Assembly: GCF_029762515.1 (NCBI RefSeq) | Contig: NZ_JARVGN010000089.1 | Span: 1-6,428, forward strand | Origin: Methanocalculus sp. | GTDB taxonomy: Archaea; Halobacteriota; Methanomicrobia; Methanomicrobiales; Methanocorpusculaceae | Direction of reading: 5' to 3' | Length of the DNA: 6,428 nt | In this document: piece by piece, positions 1 to 4,330 of the stretch | Layout of the letters: every line of letters begins with the position of its first letter | Position numbering within the stretch: position 1 is the first letter of the stretch | Made by a program: the position numbers and the translations under genes | The notes under the pieces: model-generated | What the model saw: the letters and a program-made list of their open reading frames with translations, nothing else | What the model was told of the DNA's origin: nothing | Database searches by the model: none

Positions 1-704
1 ACCGGCACTCTGTTGCAGCTTGCACTTATTGGAAATGCTGCGGGTTCAATCTCAGCTCCGTTAAATGTACCCAGGATCTTCTTCGGCTCACTCTCCATCT
101 TCTCTTCTTCAGATCCAATATAGGGAATGACATTATCAAATATCGCCATGCCGGGAATACCCTCAAACCCTGCACCCGATATCGCCTGAAGGGTCGCAAC
201 GGTGACACCGGAGATACCAAGAGGCATCAGTGGTGCAAGGGATGATGAGAGCATAATGGTCGAGCAGTTTGGATTTGTAACGATACATCCATCCCGCCCG
301 CTGTCATGCTGGAGATCAATGAGACCTGCATGATCGGGATTTATCTCAGCAATGAGCAGGGGAACCAGGGGATCCATCCTGTGTGATGATGCATTGCTGC
401 ATACAGTAACACCGGCATCTGCAATATCCATCTCCAGTGTCTTTGCGACATCCGCAGGAAGTGCAGAGAAGACGATATCAAGATCTTTCACAGCCTCGAC
501 TGTTGTCGGGCTCACGATACGATCAGCCACAGTCTCTGGAAACGGGGCATCCACTCTCCAGTTAACAACCCGTCCGTATGGCTTCCCAGCACTCCGTTCG
601 GACGCGGTAAGTGTGGTAAGTTCAAACCAGGGGTGATTCGCTAGTAATTGGACAAACCGTTGGCCAACGGCACCTGTAGCACCAAGCACTCCAACATTGA
701 TCAT
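1..704 (-). CDS. asd: Aspartate-semialdehyde dehydrogenase, C-terminus cut by window edge
   Basis: NADPH-dependent reduction of aspartyl phosphate to aspartate semialdehyde, the branch point to lysine, threonine and methionine; cytoplasmic. The visible 234 residues begin with a Rossmann NADP-binding loop (GVLGATGAVGQR, residues 5-16) and carry the active-site motif NPNCST at 144-149 with catalytic Cys147, then LQAISGAGFEG (172-182). The sequence stops at SASCNRVP (227-234), just before the segment that normally supplies the catalytic histidine, so roughly the last third of a ~340-residue protein lies outside. The pattern fits the archaeal/fungal Asd branch. The ATG at 704 is chosen because it sits directly before the Rossmann strand; no Shine-Dalgarno lies upstream, but a TATA-like box ends about 23 nt before it, suggesting a leaderless or near-leaderless mRNA. 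Neighbours dapA and dapB are the following steps of the same pathway. Confidence 0.95.
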   Translation of the reverse strand, partial: MINVGVLGATGAVGQRFVQLLANHPWFELTTLTASERSAGKPYGRVVNWRVDAPFPETVADRIVSPTTVEAVKDLDIVFSALPADVAKTLEMDIADAGVTVCSNASSHRMDPLVPLLIAEINPDHAGLIDLQHDSGRDGCIVTNPNCSTIMLSSSLAPLMPLGISGVTVATLQAISGAGFEGIPGMAIFDNVIPYIGSEEEKMESEPKKILGTFNGAEIEPAAFPISASCNRVP

Positions 705-726
705 GGGTAAACAGAAGTAAGGGTGA

Positions 727-739
727 GAATATATTTAAG
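727..739 (-). promoter_or_regulatory. TATA-box-like element for asd
   Basis: On the minus strand this reads CTTAAATATATTC. Its downstream end is about 23 nt from the asd ATG, the usual archaeal TATA-to-start-site distance, so transcription would begin at or next to the start codon. That agrees with the lack of a ribosome binding site before asd. Inferred from sequence and spacing only. Confidence 0.5.
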
Positions 740-742
740 CGT

Positions 743-768
743 TAGAGTTTTAATTCCGTCAAACTCTA
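743..768. repeat. 8-bp perfect inverted repeat upstream of the asd promoter
   Basis: The arms TAGAGTTT (743-750) and AAACTCTA (761-768) are exact reverse complements separated by 10 nt. The repeat lies immediately upstream of the proposed asd TATA box and 11 nt beyond the ferredoxin T tract. It is not followed by a T run on either strand, so it is not a classical terminator hairpin; a protein-binding operator for asd is one possibility, chance another. Confidence 0.4.
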
Positions 769-779
769 TCGGGGGAGAT

Positions 780-788
780 AAAAAAAAA
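780..788 (-). terminator. T9 tract, likely transcription terminator after ferredoxin
   Basis: Nine consecutive A on the plus strand give nine U in the ferredoxin transcript, beginning 3 nt past its TAA stop. Archaeal RNA polymerase commonly terminates at such oligo-U tracts without needing a hairpin. The position also separates ferredoxin from the proposed asd promoter. Confidence 0.6.
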
Positions 789-791
789 GAA

Positions 792-965
792 TTATTCCAT
801 GTGAATGGCTTCAGCCGGACACTCATCCACACAGGTTTCGCAGTCAACACAGGTATCTGCATCTACAACAGCCTTCTCGTCATTCATAGAGATCGCAGCG
901 GTTGGACAGATATCAACGCATGTTTCGCAGCCTGTACATTTCTCCTTATCAATAACAGCTACCAA
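792..965 (-). CDS. Small 2[4Fe-4S] ferredoxin (TTG start)
   Basis: A 57-residue soluble electron carrier of the clostridial type. Two cluster-binding motifs are complete: C10-x2-C13-x2-C16-x3-C20-P and C39-x2-C42-x2-C45-x3-C49-P. The two halves look like an internal duplication (CxxCETCVDxCP in each). The protein is rich in Asp and Glu, as usual for low-potential ferredoxins. The start is set at TTG (965-963): a perfect AGGAGG lies 7 nt upstream and the reading begins LVAVIDKEKC, at the normal distance from the first cysteine. A longer reading that runs into dapB on the same strand has no such site and would add an unrelated N-terminal extension. It lies between dapB and asd; its redox partner cannot be told from sequence. 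Confidence 0.93.
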   Translation of the reverse strand: MVAVIDKEKCTGCETCVDICPTAAISMNDEKAVVDADTCVDCETCVDECPAEAIHME

Positions 966-972
966 TTGGATT

Positions 973-978
973 CCTCCT
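973..978 (-). promoter_or_regulatory. Ribosome binding site deciding the ferredoxin TTG start
   Basis: The minus strand reads AGGAGG, followed by 7 nt and then TTG. This is the strongest Shine-Dalgarno site noticed in the window, and it explains how a weak start codon could be used efficiently. Confidence 0.8.
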
Positions 979-990
979 ATAGTATTGTTT

Positions 991-997
991 AAAAAAA
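991..997 (-). terminator. T7 tract after dapB, possible terminator
   Basis: Seven T on the minus strand, about 33 nt past the dapB stop and upstream of the ferredoxin ribosome binding site. It could end the HD-to-dapB transcript or attenuate read-through into ferredoxin. The proposed ferredoxin transcription start falls around the same place, so its role is ambiguous. Confidence 0.35.
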
Positions 998-1013
998 GAT
1001 GAGAAATAGGTTT

Positions 1014-1024
1014 CGATATACACA
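1014..1024 (-). promoter_or_regulatory. TATA-like element for ferredoxin
   Basis: The minus strand reads GTGTATATCGA in the short gap after dapB. A start site about 25 nt downstream would fall near position 992, leaving a leader of roughly 27 nt that contains the AGGAGG site. Supports separate transcription of ferredoxin; inferred from spacing only. Confidence 0.4.
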
Positions 1025-1030
1025 CCACGA

Positions 1031-1789
1031 TCAGAGGCCAAGAACCTCTTTCATCGTGTATGTGCCCGCAGGTTGACCCGGCACCCATTTCGCTGCCCTG
1101 ATCGCGCCCCGTGCAAAAACAGAACGATCGTACGCGCGGTGAGAAAGTTCAATCGTTTCAAAATTGCCTGAGAATAAAACAGAGTGATCACCAACGATAT
1201 CCCCGCCACGGATCACATGTACACCAATCTCATCAGCGCGTTCAGTCATTCCCTCACGGCCATACAACTTATCCCGTGCCCCCATCTCCTCTTCAAGGAT
1301 TGCCAGGATTGTTTTTGCTGTACCGCTTGGGGCATCTTTCTTGTACCGGTGGTGTGCCTCGATCACCTCACAGTCATAATCAGGGAGGAGTGATGCTGCA
1401 TTTCGTATCAGCTGCCAGAAGATATTGACACCCACACTGAAATTTGTGGTCTTGACAATAGGCACGACTCCTTCTGTTGCTTTTTTGATTCGTTCCTCCT
1501 CCTCTCCGGAGAAACCGGTTGTCCCGACAACAAGAGCCACCCCTGCGGATGCTGCAATTTCAATGTTCCTGACTGATGCACTTGCTATTGTGAAATCAAT
1601 GAGGCAATCAGGTTTTCTCTCCCTGAGGAACTGCTCCAGATGCTCTGAATCCACAACAGGCTGCCCGAATGCCTCCCCGGAGCGAATGTCAATACCGCCC
1701 ACAAAGGTGAGATCGGGATCTTCCTCAACCATTCTTCCGATGATTGTACCCATACGGCCAAATGCACCGCAAATTGCAACTTTAATCAT
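1031..1789 (-). CDS. dapB: 4-Hydroxy-tetrahydrodipicolinate reductase
   Basis: Second committed step of diaminopimelate/lysine synthesis: NAD(P)H-dependent reduction of the DapA product to tetrahydrodipicolinate, in the cytoplasm. The 252 residues match the family's usual length (about 250-270). The dinucleotide loop GAFGRMG spans 8-14 (G8xxG11xxG14); VGTTGF at 88-93 is the conserved nicotinamide-side loop; the catalytic and substrate-binding signature EAHHRYKKDAPSGTA at 144-158 supplies the expected His146 and Lys150. A second conserved stretch (RGGDIVGDH) follows in the C-terminal half. The ATG at 1789 overlaps the end of dapA by 8 nt (ATGATTAA), so translation is probably coupled; an AAGGAG lies 13 nt upstream, rather far for an independent site. 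No truncation or missing key residue is seen. Confidence 0.97.
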   Translation of the reverse strand: MIKVAICGAFGRMGTIIGRMVEEDPDLTFVGGIDIRSGEAFGQPVVDSEHLEQFLRERKPDCLIDFTIASASVRNIEIAASAGVALVVGTTGFSGEEEERIKKATEGVVPIVKTTNFSVGVNIFWQLIRNAASLLPDYDCEVIEAHHRYKKDAPSGTAKTILAILEEEMGARDKLYGREGMTERADEIGVHVIRGGDIVGDHSVLFSGNFETIELSHRAYDRSVFARGAIRAAKWVPGQPAGTYTMKEVLGL

Positions 1790-2669
1790 AATGACTCAGT
1801 ATCTCCTTCAATACCGCTTCTTTTTGAGGGTCAAGTTCGGTGAGCGGAAGCCTGAGCGGGCCTGCTGCTCCTCCCCTCAGCTCGACACCTTTCTTTACGG
1901 GTATTGGGTTTGTATCAATGAACATGCCACGGAAGAGCGGGGAAAGCTCATAATGGATCTGCTGGGCCCTGACAAACGATCCGGTCCGGCAGGCATCATA
2001 GAGAGTTCCCATTCTGGCGGGCTCAAGATTTGCAGCAACAGAGATGACTCCATGTCCACCCAGTGCGAGAATCGGCAACGTCATGTTATCATCACCTGAG
2101 AGGAGAGAGAATGGAACCTCCCTCTCCAGATCCCGGGTCATCTCGATGATCTGGGATATCTGGCCGATATCACCGCTTGCCTCTTTCACTCCGATGATAT
2201 TCGGATTCCTTGCAAGTTCAAGGATCAGATCCGGGGCCAGGTTCTGACCAGTTCGTGATGGCACATTGTAGACGATGATAGGGATGCCGCAGTCAGCCAG
2301 TTTGGTATAATGTTTGATGAGCCCGGCACGATTTGGCTTGTTGTAATACGGGCTGATGACAAGTGCAGCGTCAGCCCCGATCTTTTTTGCAGCTTTTGTA
2401 AGTGTCAGTGCCTCATCGGTGTTGTTCGAACCAGTGCCGGCAATGACTGGTATCCTGCCTCCTACAGCTGAGACCACCTCTTCGATGATCTCTTCATGTT
2501 CGGCAAAATTAAGGGTTGCAGATTCCCCTGTCGATCCACAGGGGACAATTCCATCAATTCCCTCTGACAAAAGATTTTCGACGTTTGAACGAAGCCCGTT
2601 GATATCAACAGGCATCGTTTCTGTTCTTTGAAAAGGAGTTATGATAGCTGGTATTATTCCATGGATCAT
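1782..2669 (-). CDS. dapA: 4-Hydroxy-tetrahydrodipicolinate synthase
   Basis: Condenses pyruvate with aspartate semialdehyde, the first committed step toward diaminopimelate and lysine. A 295-residue class I (Schiff-base) TIM-barrel aldolase of normal length. Visible landmarks: GSTGES at 45-50, SPYYNKP at 106-112 with the paired tyrosines 108/109, YNVPSRTG at 134-141 (Tyr134 and the carboxylate-binding Arg139), and GVKEASGD at 160-167 with the Schiff-base Lys162. Family members usually have GTTGES; here Ser46 replaces the first threonine, keeping the hydroxyl needed for the proton relay. The ATG at 2669 puts PAIITPF in the standard N-terminal place. It starts 8 nt after the rps17e stop without an obvious Shine-Dalgarno, and its end overlaps dapB by 8 nt. 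The related N-acetylneuraminate lyase or KDG aldolase functions are less likely given the dapB neighbour. Confidence 0.96.
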   Translation of the reverse strand: MIHGIIPAIITPFQRTETMPVDINGLRSNVENLLSEGIDGIVPCGSTGESATLNFAEHEEIIEEVVSAVGGRIPVIAGTGSNNTDEALTLTKAAKKIGADAALVISPYYNKPNRAGLIKHYTKLADCGIPIIVYNVPSRTGQNLAPDLILELARNPNIIGVKEASGDIGQISQIIEMTRDLEREVPFSLLSGDDNMTLPILALGGHGVISVAANLEPARMGTLYDACRTGSFVRAQQIHYELSPLFRGMFIDTNPIPVKKGVELRGGAAGPLRLPLTELDPQKEAVLKEILSHYD

Positions 2670-2677
2670 ACGCTAGC

Positions 2678-2869
2678 TTATCTGCGTCTTCTGGTATTTA
2701 CTTTTCTCGTAATGTAACCCGCCACACGATTTCGCACACCTTTGCTTTCGATGGTGGTGAGATTCGAAACGGCGAGTTTATTCTCATCAAATTCATTAGA
2801 GAAGTAATTGCCATGCTTTTCCAGGAGACCTGTTCCGATTGATTTAATGTAGCTTGGTTTGATTCCCAT
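2678..2869 (-). CDS. rps17e: Small ribosomal subunit protein S17e (eS17)
   Basis: Structural protein of the 30S subunit found in archaea and eukaryotes, not bacteria. The 63 residues match the short archaeal form. Characteristic parts are the N-terminal SYIKSIGTGLLEKHG helix, the F-DENK segment and the conserved ESKGVRNRVAGYITRKV block near the C-terminus, ending in a basic RRRR tail suited to rRNA contact. The ATG at 2869 is chosen over an upstream in-frame TTG at 2884: a GAGG lies 9 nt before the ATG, and starting with MG-I matches the family. The gene lies 11 nt after thiN and 8 nt before dapA, so a ribosomal protein appears to be expressed inside a metabolic operon. Confidence 0.95.
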   Translation of the reverse strand: MGIKPSYIKSIGTGLLEKHGNYFSNEFDENKLAVSNLTTIESKGVRNRVAGYITRKVNTRRRR

Positions 2870-2880
2870 GTATATCGTCC

Positions 2881-3435
2881 TCAAATTTCCATAATAGTAA
2901 TGCGCGATGACAACATAATGATTGTGTTTGCAACCGATGACGGATCCGGTCCAAGGATCCGTATCATCGGCTCTTTTCCAACAGCCCCGCGATCAATGAT
3001 CATATCCGGGACATCCTCCTTACAACATGATGCAACGCCCCAATCCATCGTCTGTATGCCTGGTGGCTCATGTTCCCTGTCAAACCAGCATACAGTAAAA
3101 CTCATATCCTCCAATAGAGCGGCCAGAGTCTCAGTAAACCGGATATTTGCAGCAGATCGTATCTCAGGGTCAAACCGCATTGCTGTCAGTACGATCCGCG
3201 CAACATGGTCACTTGCACCGAATGCACACTCTCCCACCGGGTGAACACTCTTCCGAAGCGTCACAATTCTCCCATCCACCCCCGCCACATCAGCCGGGCT
3301 TCGGGCACCTTTTTTGGCATAGACAATGTTGCTGCCAACTTCGGGGATAAGACGGGGATCCATCTTCTCCTTCAGCTCACTGACAGCATACGCGAGTGCA
3401 TCGAGAATGTCGGTTTTTTCATCTTTATCAATCAT
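2881..3435 (-). CDS. thiN: Stand-alone ThiN-domain protein, probable thiamine-phosphate synthase
   Basis: ThiN joins the HMP pyrophosphate and thiazole phosphate moieties to give thiamine phosphate; it stands in for ThiE in many archaea, often as the C-terminal half of ThiDN. The 184 residues show the ThiN hallmarks in order: IPEVGSNIVYA (30-40), the DVAGVDGRIV turn (49-58), FGASDHVARI (72-81), AMRFDPEIRSAANIRF (85-100), then DRGAVGKEP near the C-terminus. Only about 29 residues precede IPEVG, too few for the DNA-binding HTH domain of ThiR-type repressors and for a ThiD kinase domain, so an enzyme is favoured over a regulator. The ATG at 3435 overlaps the end of the HD gene by 8 nt (ATGATTGA), with GGGTG 7 nt upstream; an in-frame GTG at 3462 is less likely. 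Family assignment is firm; catalytic activity is inferred. Confidence 0.85.
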   Translation of the reverse strand: MIDKDEKTDILDALAYAVSELKEKMDPRLIPEVGSNIVYAKKGARSPADVAGVDGRIVTLRKSVHPVGECAFGASDHVARIVLTAMRFDPEIRSAANIRFTETLAALLEDMSFTVCWFDREHEPPGIQTMDWGVASCCKEDVPDMIIDRGAVGKEPMIRILGPDPSSVANTIIMLSSRITIMEI

Positions 3436-3973
3436 TTGAACGCACCCAGATTCGTGTAACACCCTCGATTGCAGACTGGATAAAGAGATCGAGATCCATC
3501 AGTGGTTCAATCGATCGTATCCTGTCACGATCACACCCCGCTGCAAAGCCTTTATCTTTCATCTTCTTCTTCACGGTTTTTACCGTCACCTCTTCTATTG
3601 CCCCGCCTTTGACGAGGGCACAGGCGATGATGAGACCAGAAATGCTGTCTGCGGACTGAAGGCAGAGATCAACCGGGGTTGAATGACCCGAAAAGAGATG
3701 GTGGTTATGCTTCATGACAGCATCTGCGATCTCTTTAGATTTGCCTGCCTCACGGAGCATCTCAGCGCCAACAATGCCGTGCCTCTCCATATCTCCGGAG
3801 ACGATCTCATAATCGATATCATGCAGGATACCGATTATCTCAAAGAGATCAGGATCTTCATTCAGATGTGGGGCAACAGCCCGCATGATTGCACCGGTTG
3901 CTACACAATGCTCAATGAGGCTCTCTGAAGTGACATGTTGCCTGAGGAGGCTCATGGGATCATCTGGTACCAT
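3428..3973 (-). CDS. HD-domain (HDIG-like) metal-dependent phosphohydrolase, substrate unknown
   Basis: A soluble all-helical HD-superfamily protein, expected to hydrolyse phosphate esters with bound divalent metal. Numbered from the ATG at 3973 (181 residues) the metal-site pattern is His22 (IEHC), His51-Asp52 (ILHDIDYE), His65 (MERHG), His89 (MKHNHH) and Asp109 (QSADS), the usual HD order. The start is uncertain: the frame stays open to a TTG at 4063 (211 residues), with other ATGs at 4018 and 3955. None has a good Shine-Dalgarno. I prefer 3973 or 3955 because family members normally have only 15-25 residues before the first histidine. It is the first gene of the HD-thiN-rps17e-dapA-dapB run and its stop overlaps thiN's start by 8 nt, which suggests a link to thiamine phosphate or pyrophosphate metabolism. 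That role is inference; the family is broad. Confidence 0.85.
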   Translation of the reverse strand: MVPDDPMSLLRQHVTSESLIEHCVATGAIMRAVAPHLNEDPDLFEIIGILHDIDYEIVSGDMERHGIVGAEMLREAGKSKEIADAVMKHNHHLFSGHSTPVDLCLQSADSISGLIIACALVKGGAIEEVTVKTVKKKMKDKGFAAGCDRDRIRSIEPLMDLDLFIQSAIEGVTRIWVRSND

Positions 3974-4061
3974 ACAGTATGGATCTTTTCTGAGGGAGAT
4001 AGATTCTCTGGTTGGCATCCGGATCAAATGATGAAAGAAAGTGTGATCTACCGGGTTATCC

Positions 4062-4094
4062 AATGGTTTTGACAGGAGTTATGTGAAAACCATT
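4062..4094. repeat. 9-bp perfect inverted repeat in the divergent intergenic region
   Basis: AATGGTTTT (4062-4070) and AAAACCATT (4086-4094) are exact reverse complements separated by 15 nt. Their centres are about 24 bp apart, a little over two helical turns, compatible with a dimeric regulator. The site lies between the small membrane protein gene and the HD operon, over or next to the expected start of transcription of the HD operon. Confidence 0.45.
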
Positions 4095-4106
4095 AAGCCT
4101 CTCCTC

Positions 4107-4112
4107 AGGAGA
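4107..4112 (+). promoter_or_regulatory. Ribosome binding site of the small membrane protein gene
   Basis: AGGAGA followed by 8 nt and ATG at 4121. The spacing selects 4121 over the ATG at 4117, which is only 4 nt from the site and opens a different frame giving a non-hydrophobic, His/Arg-rich product with no recognisable features. Confidence 0.7.
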
Positions 4113-4120
4113 ATATATGT
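4111..4120 (-). promoter_or_regulatory. TATA-like element for the HD-thiN-rps17e-dapAB transcript
   Basis: The minus strand reads ACATATATTC. A start site about 25 nt downstream would fall near 4090, inside the 9-bp inverted repeat. The element directly abuts the start of the divergent small gene. It is the best promoter candidate I see upstream of the HD gene, but no start site is known and the leader length depends on which HD start codon is used. Confidence 0.35.
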
Positions 4121-4297
4121 ATGCAAAAATGGCTCATGGACATCGCCATAGGGGTTATAAGCCTCATTATATTCCTTGTTCTTCTCATTGGACTGCCAGC
4201 AATAATGAATCCGGGATACGCCTATCTGATCGCTCTCCTGATCTTCATATTCATCCTCATCGGAGCGGGATCAACGGTAATAGAGAAATCAATCTGA
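4121..4297 (+). CDS. Small two-helix membrane protein, function unknown
   Basis: A 58-residue protein not matched to a named family. Two hydrophobic segments are clear: about residues 8-25 (IAIGVISLIIFLVLLIGL) and 33-52 (rich in Leu, Ile and Phe, ending GAGST), joined by a short PAIMNPG turn. The N-terminus MQKWLMD and C-terminus VIEKSI are short and polar, so it is a helical hairpin with little outside the membrane. Support that it is real: AGGAGA 8 nt before the ATG, an uninterrupted hydrophobic pattern, and a position filling the gap between the HD gene and priL almost exactly (stop at 4297, priL ends at 4331). It is divergent from the HD operon and convergent with priL. It could be a stand-alone protein or a small subunit of a membrane complex. 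Confidence 0.72.
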   Translation: MQKWLMDIAIGVISLIIFLVLLIGLPAIMNPGYAYLIALLIFIFILIGAGSTVIEKSI

Positions 4298-4330
4298 ACC
4301 GGATAGACTCATTAAAAGATCCCCGTAAAA

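Noticed and set aside
792..1088. 98-residue version of the ferredoxin reaching into dapB
   Set aside because: The extra N-terminus overlaps the dapB C-terminus on the same strand and resembles no ferredoxin; the AGGAGG and TTG at 965 give a standard-length protein.
1425..2099. Long plus-strand open frame (224 residues) across dapB and dapA
   Set aside because: It lies antisense to two firmly identified genes, spans their junction, is rich in Ser/Thr/Pro/Arg as expected of a reverse-frame shadow, and shows no family motif.
2900..3659. Several plus-strand frames (67-114 residues) opposite thiN and the HD gene
   Set aside because: All are antisense to recognised genes, have shadow-like composition and no supporting start signals.
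4101..4111. Small near-palindrome CTCCT-C-AGGAG before the small membrane gene
   Set aside because: Five-base arms around one base, and the right arm is explained by the Shine-Dalgarno site; too short to call a regulatory hairpin.
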